A stretch of 64,000 bases of DNA from contig NC_067204.1 in the NCBI RefSeq assembly GCF_026262505.1, forward strand, positions 14,774,522 to 14,838,521, in the 5' to 3' direction. This DNA is from Trichomonas vaginalis G3 (Eukaryota; Parabasalia; Trichomonadida; Trichomonadidae). A program made the position numbers and the translations under genes. The notes beneath the pieces are model-generated. The model made no database searches and was not told the DNA's origin. It worked only from the letters and a program-made list of their open reading frames with translations. This document shows, piece by piece, positions 40,052-49,510 of the stretch. Each line of letters opens with the position of its first letter. Position 1 is the stretch's first letter.

Positions 40052-40717
40052 TTACTCACAATATTTTTGTACAGAATGACCCCAAACTTTTAACTTCTTT
40101 TCTGCAGCTTCAAATGCTATCTTAGCGAGTTCATATTCTCTAAATTCTCTCTTTAAATCTTCTTGTTCCCATTGGTCTAGTTCGTATGGAGAATCTCTAT
40201 AACCATAACATATCTCACGTTCATGTTCTAATTGTTTTTCGCACATTTTTCCAACTTCTTCTTCAAACAAATGTTTAGCATTCTCTACTGTATCTTCGAG
40301 TTCTTCTTCATCTAATTTCTCATGAACTTTCTTGTCTATGGAATCCATAATATCTTTGACATAAAATGCATACTTTACAGAGCACCATTCAGCAACAAAA
40401 TGAACGAGGTCAGGATGTATGTAAATACCTTTGAATTCATTTATAACGCCCTTAGCAAGCTCATAAAATGCTTGTTTTGAGGTTGAGCCACTTTTGGCTC
40501 CACCGTATTCTTTCAACCAAAACTCAAGAATTTCCTGCATTTTAGCACTATTGAGAAATCTGTTTAAATGGTTTAACTTTCCTGCTTCTCTTGCCATCTT
40601 TGTTGCATTAATGTAACCATCCTTGTCTCTACGTAAGACTTCAATACTATTATAAGTGCCTTTTGTGAATGTTTCACCATTAGATTTGTTTGTGAATGTT
40701 TTTGCTTCGACTGACAT
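40052..40717 (-). CDS. KilA-N domain protein
   Basis: A 221-residue DNA-binding protein. The KilA-N domain spans about residues 12-110: DGYINATKMAREAGKLNHLNRFLNSAKMQEIL, then GIYIHPDLVHFVAEWCSVKYAFYVKDIMD. The C-terminal half is an acidic coiled coil (EEELEDTVENAKHLFEEEVGK...). I chose the start at 40717 (MSVEAK) over the upstream one, because the upstream ATG is within the TTGTATGTAAGAACAG leader shared with element 1. It is the only element-2 gene with that leader, and fragments of it exist in element 1, so it was probably acquired as a cassette. It is flanked by directly repeated iteron arrays it may bind. Confidence 0.9.
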   Translation of the reverse strand: MSVEAKTFTNKSNGETFTKGTYNSIEVLRRDKDGYINATKMAREAGKLNHLNRFLNSAKMQEILEFWLKEYGGAKSGSTSKQAFYELAKGVINEFKGIYIHPDLVHFVAEWCSVKYAFYVKDIMDSIDKKVHEKLDEEELEDTVENAKHLFEEEVGKMCEKQLEHEREICYGYRDSPYELDQWEQEDLKREFREYELAKIAFEAAEKKLKVWGHSVQKYCE

Positions 40718-40802
40718 TTCTGTTCTTACATACAAAATAAAAAAATAAATAAAAATAATTTTAAAACTAACTTTATTTTTGGACTGCATCATATTTCCAG
40801 GA

Positions 40803-41166
40803 CTGTTGTCAAAATGTCATGTTGTCACATTTTTTCATAGAAGTTAAATGACCTGGTGACCACCTGGTGACCCGGTGACCTCATCAGTTATTCAAAAATA
40901 AGTCATAACTGCCTTCCTCATTTCCCACTATGTTGTCAAAATGTCATGTTGTCACATTTTTTCATAGAAGTTAAATTACCTGGTGACCACCTGGTGACCC
41001 GGTGACCCCTTCAGTTCTTCAAAAATAAGTCATAACTGCCTTCCTCCTGTGATGTTGTCAAAATGTCATGTTGTCACATTTTTTCATAGAAGTTAAATTA
41101 CCTGGTGACCACCTGGTGACCCGGTGACCCCTTCAGTTATTCAAAAATAAATAATTATTGAATAAC
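40803..41166. repeat. GGTCACC iteron array C
   Basis: A near copy of array B in the same orientation, upstream of the KilA-N gene. It runs out at 41167-41245 into short repeats of the type ACATTAAC/GTAAACATTAAC. Confidence 0.92.
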
Positions 41167-41310
41167 CTAAAAACATTAACATTAACATAAACATTAACAT
41201 AAACATTAACGTAACCATTAACGTAAACATTAACGATAAAATATATTTCTGCAGTTCATCCATTACTTCATTACCTAATTAATTACAGACATAAAATATA
41301 TTTAGTTCAT

Positions 41311-42615
41311 TCAATAAATGCGGTACCATGCGAATACAGTCATAAATGGTGGCATATAATCTTCACCCAAGCCTGTTGGATTTGTTGTGAAAGTATGGAC
41401 ATGATTTCCTCCTGGTTCAGTTGGCCGAAAAGTCTTTTTTGCCGAATGGTTATAATCTGGAGATAAAACGTCATTGCCAGCATAATATTCTGAGTTGTAT
41501 AATGGATGGTCTCTTAATGAGTGGCTATGGTCGCCAGAAAAGTTTGTAGTTCCCGTATGAGTGTGCGGTGGAAGGTTTGCTTCTTTAATTTTCTTCGAAC
41601 CACCCGTTTCCTTTGAAGAGTTTGCACAATACAAAAACCTGTCAACTATTTGTTCCCACGTACCAAAACCCAGAACTGTTGCGGGATTTGTTGAATTCAT
41701 TGACGTATATATAGAACCAATGGGGTAAATCATCTCAAGAATTGTATTTAATCCATTATGAATATTGAATTTATTATATAATATTGAATTTGGGTGAGTA
41801 TTTAAAACCGGTCTTGTTATCAATATTAACGTATTATTTTTGAAAATTGCTTTTCTAACATCTTGAAATTTTGTGATTTCAGACCAGTTTCTTCCATCAC
41901 TACTGATATTTACTAAATCACCACATCCTAAAGCAATGAAATACCCATCAATATAAAATAAATTTGTAAATCTATAATTTCGAGTAAGTTTTGGAGTGAA
42001 TGAATAAACCAATTCCCAATTTGATAAATCCTGTGATAAATAAATATGTCTGTTATAACTTACAGGATATGAATAGACCATTTCACCTGAAACGAGAACA
42101 TAAACATTTGATCCATAACATAAAGCTTCAATGTCTCCATCAGCTTGAAAAATTTGTTCAAATTGACCTTGTGATATTGAAGATGATCTATAAATTTTAT
42201 CATTTTGTAGGATAAAATACATGTTGTTAATGTAATACCACTTACTTGTATAATCAATTTTCAAATCTGATGACATCATACTAAACATATAATAATTTAT
42301 CCCATCCTCACTAATGAAAATTTGATTGACTTCATAAATTAGTACCCATTTATTATTAACGCATCTAATAGGATTATTTGGAAATTTAAATTTAGCATCT
42401 TGATTTAAATTACATTTGAACCATTGGATACAATCGAATGAATAACAAGGGCAAAAATCATCTTCAACCGTTATCATTCCCATAAATTTACCGTTATTAT
42501 ATTCAACATATAAAATTCTTGGATTAATGATTGGCTTTCGTGTATCAGGATTCCAAACAGATGGAGTAAATGATTCATAGTTTTTAAAATCATTTGTTTT
42601 AAAATAATAAAGCAC
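41311..42615 (-). CDS. Fibre protein with phage tail-collar-like C-terminus
   Basis: An open frame of about 434 codons. The first 290 residues hold repeated short segments of the type DGxNYYxF / DLSNWELVYSF / DGRNWSEI, as in BNR/beta-propeller domains that bind glycans. The last 140 residues (IYPIGSIYTSMNSTNPATVLGFGTWEQIVDRFLY..., NLPPHTHTGT, GGNHVHTF, YMPPFMTVFAWYRIY) are the tail-collar/short-tail-fibre tip known from bacteriophages, with its HxH metal-binding pairs. It would form a receptor-binding spike on the particle. No ATG marks the 5' edge; the neighbouring shaft-like frame at 42599-43492 abuts it on the same strand. Confidence 0.75.
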   Translation of the reverse strand: MLYYFKTNDFKNYESFTPSVWNPDTRKPIINPRILYVEYNNGKFMGMITVEDDFCPCYSFDCIQWFKCNLNQDAKFKFPNNPIRCVNNKWVLIYEVNQIFISEDGINYYMFSMMSSDLKIDYTSKWYYINNMYFILQNDKIYRSSSISQGQFEQIFQADGDIEALCYGSNVYVLVSGEMVYSYPVSYNRHIYLSQDLSNWELVYSFTPKLTRNYRFTNLFYIDGYFIALGCGDLVNISSDGRNWSEITKFQDVRKAIFKNNTLILITRPVLNTHPNSILYNKFNIHNGLNTILEMIYPIGSIYTSMNSTNPATVLGFGTWEQIVDRFLYCANSSKETGGSKKIKEANLPPHTHTGTTNFSGDHSHSLRDHPLYNSEYYAGNDVLSPDYNHSAKKTFRPTEPGGNHVHTFTTNPTGLGEDYMPPFMTVFAWYRIY

Positions 42616-43492
42616 TCCAGCTGTATAAAATAAAATACATGGTCACTCCATCGAAACATATCCATTCAAAAGAATCTATATTAAAGGTTTTATCTGATGA
42701 TTTCATAAAATTTAAAAATGGCGGAGTAAAATAGACCTCTGATTGTTTTATTTCTTCATTAACAAATGATATATCAGCTTTCTTTGCTAACTCAGTATTA
42801 ATGAATGAAATAACTTTTTCCTTATCTGCTTTCTTCTCTAACTCATTGTTAACATAAGTTTTATCTGCTTTAAGGTCTAAACATCCTGAAACCCATCCTG
42901 TATCAGCTTTAGTTTTTAAAATCTTTGATGTCCATTCATGATACCATTCAACCCTTTCTATAATTTCATTATCTTTTTCATTAACATATTCCTTATCTGC
43001 CTTCTTCATTAACTCACTAGCCACAAGTCCCTTATCTGCTTTCTCCTCTAACTCACTGTTGACATATTCCTTATCTGCCTTCTTCATTAATTCACTGTTG
43101 ACATATTCCTTATCTGCTTTCTTCATTATGTCATTTAGGAAACCTTTTATGAATTCCTCATTTAAATTAAATCTTCCAATCTTCAAAACTTTGGGAAATG
43201 CATTTAATGCGTAATATCTTTGTTCTTCTGGTGGAATTGATGTTATATCATCCGTTATACCTTTAATTTTTGAATTCATAAATAAAATTTCTTTTATATT
43301 TGATATCACTGCACCACCTTTGCAAACGAATTCGAAATGGTCATTTTTCAATACTATCTCCAAATCTCCATATTTCAACCTTTGCGTTTGTTCTGCCGTC
43401 TTTGAATTATATGCATATGTGGCGTATGTAATGGTTTGAAGGGCCTGGGTGTTTTGTGCCTTAAGTTGCTGTGGTTGCTGTTGTTTAATCAT
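42599..43492 (-). CDS. Fibre-shaft-like repeat protein
   Basis: A 297-residue frame. The N-terminal part (about 1-130, Gln-rich start, then beta-rich) could anchor to the capsid. Residues about 135-260 contain at least six repeats of the type KKADKEYVNSEL, spaced 12 or more residues apart, a pattern of trimeric coiled-coil shafts in phage and adenovirus-like fibres. It has a T-rich leader ending AATAAATG. It lies directly upstream of the tail-collar frame, so shaft and tip are side by side. Confidence 0.65.
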   Translation of the reverse strand: MIKQQQPQQLKAQNTQALQTITYATYAYNSKTAEQTQRLKYGDLEIVLKNDHFEFVCKGGAVISNIKEILFMNSKIKGITDDITSIPPEEQRYYALNAFPKVLKIGRFNLNEEFIKGFLNDIMKKADKEYVNSELMKKADKEYVNSELEEKADKGLVASELMKKADKEYVNEKDNEIIERVEWYHEWTSKILKTKADTGWVSGCLDLKADKTYVNNELEKKADKEKVISFINTELAKKADISFVNEEIKQSEVYFTPPFLNFMKSSDKTFNIDSFEWICFDGVTMYFILYSWSALLF

Positions 43493-43516
43493 TTATTATG
43501 ATTTAAAAATAAATAT

Positions 43517-44227
43517 TTAATCCGTTATCTCATCACCTATTTTTTCTATTTGAAATTGCCATAATATTTCATTCATGAATTCTAAATCACAATCAAATAG
43601 GTCGGTTATTCTAAATTTAATATTTGATAAATCTTTTGAATGAAGAATAAATGAATTCCCGGATAATTGAAACGGATATGATAAAGAAAATATGTTTAAG
43701 TTGATGGATAAAATGTTTTGTATTGATGGGTAAGAGTTAGGGTCTAATGTTTGATGTGAAAATCTCATTGGGGTATTAACTTTATCACATTTGATTAAAA
43801 TGAAATTGGAACCAGTGTCAGAATACAAAACATCCCCAACATCTTTTTCAAAATTTAATATCCCCAACAATGAACGAAGATGAGGAGTACAAAATTTAAT
43901 TTTCAGCGGAAATTTAATAAGGTTATTTATTTCATCAAGTTCAAAAAGTTTATCAGGTTTTGATTTAAAATTTTCTTCATACCATACGATAAATGATTCA
44001 TTTAAATAACTTAAAATCGTGTTAATATCCCATTTCGTTATCACATTATTTATATACATATCATACGTTTTTTCAAGGTCATCTTTAATAAATGATATAT
44101 AATCTGAAGGGTCTAAAAGAATGGGATTAAATTTACCACTCACAGAAACGAGAGTAACATTATAAATTCCGCTAACTGTTAAATTTAATTCACAGCTATT
44201 ATTCGAAATAATATTGATAATTGACAT
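43517..44227 (-). CDS. 236-aa structural-like protein, unknown
   Basis: A beta-rich protein (MSIINIISNNSCELNLTVSGIYNVTLVSVSGK...) without enzyme motifs. Its place between fibre genes and small virion candidates suggests a minor capsid or fibre-base protein, but I see no diagnostic motif. It is divergent from the gene starting at 44248, with a 20-bp gap. Confidence 0.5.
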   Translation of the reverse strand: MSIINIISNNSCELNLTVSGIYNVTLVSVSGKFNPILLDPSDYISFIKDDLEKTYDMYINNVITKWDINTILSYLNESFIVWYEENFKSKPDKLFELDEINNLIKFPLKIKFCTPHLRSLLGILNFEKDVGDVLYSDTGSNFILIKCDKVNTPMRFSHQTLDPNSYPSIQNILSINLNIFSLSYPFQLSGNSFILHSKDLSNIKFRITDLFDCDLEFMNEILWQFQIEKIGDEITD

Positions 44228-44247
44228 TTTTTATTACGATTAAAAAT

Positions 44248-44724
44248 ATGGTAAAGCGTTATTTTCCAGTGATAAATAAAACTAGAATAAGATTACCTCA
44301 AGAATTCATAAATTCAACGAATAAGAAATTCATTCATGTTATAAATTTTAGTGTTTTCAGAAAATATGAGTCAATGTCATATTCATCATCGGGTTATATT
44401 TCACTTCATTCAAATTTAGTTCAATCAAACCCATATAATGACCATTTCATAAGATTTTCAGATGGTATTAAAAATGTAATTGATAGATTAAAATATGAAC
44501 AGATTGACAATATCGAATTTTTGGAATTTTGGTTTAAATATCCCGATGGAAAAAAGATTGAAGTTAAAGATAAAGCTGATACTATAACAAAAACAATTAC
44601 AATGACCGATCCGATAGTGGGGAACAAAAAGAAATAAAACAAACGATAGAAACTGGTGAAAGGTCAATTATTATCGATTATGATTCAAAGGATTATTATT
44701 CAATAATGTTAATGCTTGAATATT
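44248..44724 (+). CDS. Small structural-like protein, unknown
   Basis: The open frame from 44248 (MVKRYFPVINKTRIRLPQEFINSTNKKFIHVINFSVFRKY...) has about 129 residues, and coding-like sequence continues to about 44724. It is beta-rich, with no recognised motif. It is convergent with the gene at 44723-45391, the two 3' ends meeting within a base or two. Confidence 0.45.
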
Positions 44725-45391
44725 AAATGGCCTTAACAAAGAATTTTTCAAGTGATATTTTATATTCATCAACTATTTTATTATAAATATCATTATATGT
44801 TAAATGAAGTTCAGTTGTTGTTCCGTTCTTTGATATCTTAATTGTGCTAATATCCTTTATAGGATTTATTTTTGCAACTGTTCCGCAGCATGAAACCTCA
44901 TCATCTATGAAAAATTGAATCTTAACGTCTGAATCTTGAACATCACAAAGAATGGCAATAATGTGAATTAATGATTCATAAGGTAAAATAATTAAACCGG
45001 ATTGATCAATTAAATTTATTATTGAATCATAATTATCAGTTATTATATCACGGTAAATTTTCATTAATTCAGAATTAATGTCTATTTTATATGGTGCATT
45101 GCGACTGGAATCGTAGATTCCTGGGTTCTCGATGTTTGATGAAAGAGGTGGGGGGTATGTTGGATAAGTGGGAATTTCAACAGGTTCTTTACCGGGTTCA
45201 GATAAAATGATTGGGTCTCCATCTTCTTTATTTTGCTCCTCCTCTTTCTTTGGTAAGTCACGAGTTAATTCGGGGCTAACATTAACTTTAACATTTTGAA
45301 TAATTCGTGATTTATCATCATTTACGTTATAACCAACCGTAATCTCTGCTTTTGCGTTTGTGTTCTTTTGACTTGTGAAACGTCTTCTCAT
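44723..45391 (-). CDS. 222-aa element protein with proline-rich linker
   Basis: Starts MRRRFTSQKNTNAKAEITVGYNV with a basic N-terminus. A proline-rich stretch at about residues 74-84 (EIPTYPTYPPPLS) separates it from a C-terminal globular region (about 100-222). No family is recognised. The PTYP/YPPP phrase resembles late-domain motifs that recruit ESCRT or WW proteins, which may be chance. It has a T-rich leader ending TATAAATG. Confidence 0.5.
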   Translation of the reverse strand: MRRRFTSQKNTNAKAEITVGYNVNDDKSRIIQNVKVNVSPELTRDLPKKEEEQNKEDGDPIILSEPGKEPVEIPTYPTYPPPLSSNIENPGIYDSSRNAPYKIDINSELMKIYRDIITDNYDSIINLIDQSGLIILPYESLIHIIAILCDVQDSDVKIQFFIDDEVSCCGTVAKINPIKDISTIKISKNGTTTELHLTYNDIYNKIVDEYKISLEKFFVKAI

Positions 45392-45474
45392 TTATAATTG
45401 AATAAAAAAAGAAAAATATATTTAAAGTTTTATTTAGTTGTTACGGTAATATCCCAAGGTTCATCATTGTTTGC

Positions 45475-46377
45475 TTATACTTTCTTTGTAACTGCACCAA
45501 TTATGTTATTGATATTGCTTTGAGTTTCTTCCAGTCTTATTTTATCATTTACAATATCTTTAATCATTTCATTACATGCATTCTTAAAACCATCTGATTT
45601 TTCTAATTTACGTCTATCACTTTCTTTAATTAAATCGAAGTTATAACCTTGTTGAGAATAAAGTGGTTTCTTTATCAATTCCTTGAACGCTTCTGAAAGT
45701 GAAGATGAAGAAATTCTTGCCACTTGAATTGGTTTAAATTCTGCTTTCATTGCTTCTTTCTGTTCATTGAACACTGGATCGAATAAAGCAACTTTAAAGA
45801 ATTTCTTAGCTGGAATTTCAGGTCTCAAATTTGCATATTGACCATCAAACTGATTAACATATCGTGGTAATCCATCCGGTCCCTCTTCAATAGCGTTTAA
45901 TTCTTCATTGAAATAAGAATATGGATTATGACGGTATGAATTAATTGGACCATGTTCACCTTCTCCAATGTATTGTTTAACAGCTTTTCCATTTTCATCA
46001 AATTGCATAGGATAACGTTCATTATATGCTTTACGTTTAGGATAATCAGATATAGTTAATTTATACCCATTTATGACTTTAATATTACCTTGACCATCAG
46101 TAACGAAAACTTCATTTATACCATCAGGTTTTCCATTTGGACCCGTAATGTCTGCTTCGTGTGCTTCCCAATTTGGACCATGACGTTTGGCATATGCTTG
46201 AGCTTCTGGTAATGTTAAAACATTTCTCATTTGTTTAACATCTTTTTGAAGACCAGCAACAATGTGGACTAATTCTTTCATTCCGTCTGGAACTTTCATA
46301 GTTCTATTATATGCACCCCCCTTTTTGTTTGTCCCTTGTTTTAATGGAACCTGTAAAAGATTTGCTATTTCGGTCAT
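45475..46377 (-). CDS. 300-aa structural candidate next to the ATPase
   Basis: A complete frame ([33 protein letters not shown]...). A central region rich in Gly, Asn and Pro ([33 protein letters not shown]) is followed by helical segments. No enzyme motif is visible and I do not recognise the family. Its fixed place between the ATPase and other virion genes argues for a capsid-associated role, by inference. Confidence 0.5.
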   Translation of the reverse strand: MTEIANLLQVPLKQGTNKKGGAYNRTMKVPDGMKELVHIVAGLQKDVKQMRNVLTLPEAQAYAKRHGPNWEAHEADITGPNGKPDGINEVFVTDGQGNIKVINGYKLTISDYPKRKAYNERYPMQFDENGKAVKQYIGEGEHGPINSYRHNPYSYFNEELNAIEEGPDGLPRYVNQFDGQYANLRPEIPAKKFFKVALFDPVFNEQKEAMKAEFKPIQVARISSSSLSEAFKELIKKPLYSQQGYNFDLIKESDRRKLEKSDGFKNACNEMIKDIVNDKIRLEETQSNINNIIGAVTKKV

Positions 46378-46417
46378 GTTTAATTATAAATAAAAAATAA
46401 AAATTAATTATAAAAAG

Positions 46418-47233
46418 TTAATCAAATTTAACACCTCCTTTATTTAAATCAACTATTATTTTTCCATGTTCACCTAATTGCTGATATTGTGTGTAAAGTT
46501 CATTAATGCTCATTGGTAAATTCACTTGATAAAGCATAACGTTCAACTGTTGACGACTAAACCCACTGAAAATGAAAAGGGTTGATAGATTTGATTTAAT
46601 GTTTGTGCTTAATGCTTTGAAGTATTGAACAGCCATGAAGAATGAACACTGAATGTGTCGACATTGAGTTAATAACTGATTAAAATATGATTTCTCATTT
46701 GTTATTAGTTTTGATTTCACTGCATCATCTAGAAAAATGAGTGAATGCAAAAATTCTCTATCAAAATTTGAAATAGAAAGTGTTTCAAATAATTCATCCC
46801 GTTGTTTATCAATAATTTTATCCTCTAATCCTTGCTTCTTGATTGTATTATATAATTCTTTATACATTAAAAAGTTTTTTAAATAATCTTCTGCTTCTTC
46901 TTGTGATAAATAAATAATTGGAATTTTGATTAAATGCTTTAAAGATTCAAATGTATCATCTGAAGGTGAACCTGAACGGTTGATATAAATTAACACATGT
47001 GAATGGGGGGAAGTGTTAGCAATAATGATAATTTGTTTTAATATCGTTAATGTTTTACCTTTATTTTGTTTACCAATTGCTGCAGTGATTGAATTTAAGT
47101 AACATTCAGAATATGGAATTTTCATTAATTTTTCCTTAGATAGAGCATTTCTATTATCACTCAATGCTTCATTAATCATATCATCTACGTATGTATTATA
47201 TACTCCCGCTAATTCTTCAGAATTGAAATCCAT
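46418..47233 (-). CDS. A32-like genome-packaging ATPase
   Basis: A 271-residue FtsK-HerA-type ATPase that pumps DNA into the capsid. The P-loop is AIGKQNKGKTLTIL (about residues 52-65) and Walker B is SLIFLDDA (about 163-170). A Q-rich sensor region (LLTQCRHIQCSFFMAVQYF, about 186-204) follows. The size is typical of Maverick ATPases. It lies upstream of the 300-aa protein and downstream of the capsid gene on the same strand, the usual packaging/capsid cluster. The equivalent in element 1 is the broken gene at 3756-4640. Confidence 0.88.
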   Translation of the reverse strand: MDFNSEELAGVYNTYVDDMINEALSDNRNALSKEKLMKIPYSECYLNSITAAIGKQNKGKTLTILKQIIIIANTSPHSHVLIYINRSGSPSDDTFESLKHLIKIPIIYLSQEEAEDYLKNFLMYKELYNTIKKQGLEDKIIDKQRDELFETLSISNFDREFLHSLIFLDDAVKSKLITNEKSYFNQLLTQCRHIQCSFFMAVQYFKALSTNIKSNLSTLFIFSGFSRQQLNVMLYQVNLPMSINELYTQYQQLGEHGKIIVDLNKGGVKFD

Positions 47234-47257
47234 TTAATCAAAAATAAATTTATAATT

Positions 47258-48898
47258 TTAAACATTTCTATTCATCAATATTTCATCATATGAACTTCTA
47301 TACTGTGGTGGTGTACCTGTTGGATGATATTTCAAACCTTCATCCGGTGTCCATGTCCAATATGTAGTCCTAGTAAACCAAACCTGAGGAGGATTTGTCA
47401 CTTTTGAACAGTAAGTGTCATTTTCACCCTGAATGATTGGATAAGCTTTCACTTGTACTGTAACTTGTGAATTGAAAGTTTCTAATCCATCAAAGAATAT
47501 ACCTGCTCCATCACGTTGAACTGGAATAGTGCATAAGAATGAAGTTTGGTCTTTCCATGTTCTAGCTAATGGTGTGCCATTATCATCATTCAGTGGTCTA
47601 GTTAATGAGTCCTCGTATTCTTCCGTGCATTCATTCACTCCATCTAAATCAGAAGCTTGAAGCATACGTGTAAAGAATATATCACCCACTGTGGTCATCG
47701 CTTGATCGGGGAAGTTTCTGGAATCTATAGTGACCTGAAGACCTCGAAGCATTGGATTTTCTAAAACCGTTCTTTGCATTGCATTCTTTGGAAATGTTAA
47801 CACAACATCTGTAACATTATGAAGAGCGTATGAGAAATCTGAGCTAATACCTTCAGGAGTGATGCAACCTCCATTTAGTGAACGAACGTCAATATGTTGA
47901 GCTGGAATCATGAATGGATCTTCCTTACTAAATAAACGTGGTATTGCTTTAATTGATTCTTCAATTAAACCGTATCCTGGTGTAATGCATTTATCCTCTA
48001 AAACTTCCATCTTTGTGCATGAAATAATAACGTTATCAACTGTTGCGTCAGCAGATGGAGCGGCTAAGCTTGTAATTAATTTGGTAGGAAGTCCGATTTG
48101 TTGGAATTTGCGATCATATTTATAAACATGATTCATAATCTTTTCATAATTTTCATCAGTTATCTTTTCATAAACGTAATTTTGTAAATCAGCAACTCTT
48201 AACGGGTCAACCTGACAAAATACTAAAGTATCCCTGAAAACATAATATTTAAGAATGATTTCACCAAATGATTTAGGATAATCATCGAACGCCTGAAATG
48301 CTAACAAATCATTTACTGGAATAATCATATCAAAAGTGATATCAACTTCTTCATTTGCTTTCTTGAAAACTTCTGAAGGGTCAATATATTTACCACATAC
48401 TGAGTTATCATATTTTTGAACATTATTATATAACGAATGAACAAACTTTTTAACTTTCCTTTCTGATTTTGGTTTATATGTTGCAAATGCGAAAGATTCA
48501 CGGGCGCAATCCATTTGAAGATAACCAGCATCACCTCTTTCAGTTTCTACTTCTAATTGTTTAAAGCTTTGATTTGATGATTTGTAACCAACGAATAAAC
48601 GCATGCATTTAAAAGCGGCATCACATGTGAAAGCTTTATTTGAAACAAGAGTTGCTTTAACTTTGCGTTTAATATATGTGTCACCTAATTGGTTCACATC
48701 ATGAGCCGGATTTGTAATTCTTAAATGAGTTTGTTTATCATCAAAATATGGAGCATCAGAGTCATAGCATGAACTTTCAAGTTCTCTATAATATCTTCTA
48801 CCGTCATTCTTTGCGAATATTTCATTTATCTTTTCGAATGAATGAAACACATTTCCATTAATTGGTTTAGTGTTTGGCACTAAATAATTAGTCGTCAT
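47258..48898 (-). CDS. Probable major capsid protein
   Basis: A 546-residue, beta-rich protein, the largest structural gene of the element and directly upstream of the packaging ATPase. This is the position and size of the double-jelly-roll major capsid protein in Mavericks. Alternating hydrophobic strands and many Asp/Asn-rich loops fit, with an acidic YDSDAPYFDDKQ region near the N-terminus and an aromatic-rich C-terminal end (VWFTRTTYWTWTPDEG). It has no close similarity to the element-1 capsid remnant. The assignment rests on context and composition rather than a single motif. Confidence 0.7.
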   Translation of the reverse strand: MTTNYLVPNTKPINGNVFHSFEKINEIFAKNDGRRYYRELESSCYDSDAPYFDDKQTHLRITNPAHDVNQLGDTYIKRKVKATLVSNKAFTCDAAFKCMRLFVGYKSSNQSFKQLEVETERGDAGYLQMDCARESFAFATYKPKSERKVKKFVHSLYNNVQKYDNSVCGKYIDPSEVFKKANEEVDITFDMIIPVNDLLAFQAFDDYPKSFGEIILKYYVFRDTLVFCQVDPLRVADLQNYVYEKITDENYEKIMNHVYKYDRKFQQIGLPTKLITSLAAPSADATVDNVIISCTKMEVLEDKCITPGYGLIEESIKAIPRLFSKEDPFMIPAQHIDVRSLNGGCITPEGISSDFSYALHNVTDVVLTFPKNAMQRTVLENPMLRGLQVTIDSRNFPDQAMTTVGDIFFTRMLQASDLDGVNECTEEYEDSLTRPLNDDNGTPLARTWKDQTSFLCTIPVQRDGAGIFFDGLETFNSQVTVQVKAYPIIQGENDTYCSKVTNPPQVWFTRTTYWTWTPDEGLKYHPTGTPPQYRSSYDEILMNRNV

Positions 48899-48967
48899 TT
48901 ATTAATAAATAAAAAATCAAAATTAAAAGATGAAAATGAATTTTTAATTTTAATGAAATAATCAACT

Positions 48968-49183
48968 ATGGCTGCAGGTATATTTAAGAAACTGTGGGAT
49001 AAAGTAAAAAGAGGAGCGCATAAAGTTTGGGAAACAATGAAGAAAGGAGCAAATTGGATATTTAAGAATAAAGAAGCAATTAGTGACATTGCTGAATCAA
49101 TAACGCCAAAAGCTGCCCCAATAAGAGAAATTTTAAATAAAGGAGAAAAAGTTTATCAAAGACTACAACCGATACTAAGATAA
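48968..49183 (+). CDS. 71-aa amphipathic MAAG-family protein
   Basis: Reads MAAGIFKKLWDKVKRGAHKVWETMKKGAN..., a basic amphipathic helix followed by a shorter tail. It shares the MAAG-[IF]-FKKLW-[DE] start with the opposite-strand protein at 49208-49444, so the two are paralogues. Membrane-active helices of this kind help adenovirus-like capsids leave membranes (protein VI); that role here is an analogy. Confidence 0.6.
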   Translation: MAAGIFKKLWDKVKRGAHKVWETMKKGANWIFKNKEAISDIAESITPKAAPIREILNKGEKVYQRLQPILR

Positions 49184-49207
49184 AAATAATATTTATTTAT
49201 TTTTCCA

Positions 49208-49444
49208 CTATCTACCCCCTATTTTATTAAGTATTCCTTCAGCTATTCCACCAATTGCGTTACCTGCTTGTGCTCCCATCGCCGGATTACCTGCTTTAGT
49301 ACCTAATACTCCACCTATGATAGTTCCTGCCGTTTTCGCTACTGGTGCCAAAAAGTTTGCAATGGGTTTAATAATCTTTTGATGAACCCAACCTGCAGCT
49401 TTCTTAATTCCTTCCCATAATTTTTTAAAGAATCCTGCCGCCAT
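49208..49444 (-). CDS. 78-aa amphipathic glycine-rich MAAG-family protein
   Basis: Reads MAAGFFKKLWEGIKKAAGWVHQKIIKPIANFL..., then a Gly/Ala-rich segment (GTIIGGVLGTKAGNPAMGAQAGNAIGG) that could insert in membranes. It is convergent with its paralogue at 48968-49183, with a 24-bp gap. A capsid-associated, membrane-interacting peptide is plausible. Confidence 0.6.
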   Translation of the reverse strand: MAAGFFKKLWEGIKKAAGWVHQKIIKPIANFLAPVAKTAGTIIGGVLGTKAGNPAMGAQAGNAIGGIAEGILNKIGGR

Positions 49445-49510
49445 TTCTGATTTAATATTAATTAAAAAATATATTTCATCACTTATATTCTAATTTTTAT
49501 TTAATGATAA

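Noticed and set aside
41167-41245. Telomere-like ACATTAAC repeats
   Set aside because: Short, irregular and inside a mobile element; they look like local slippage beside array C, not a telomere.
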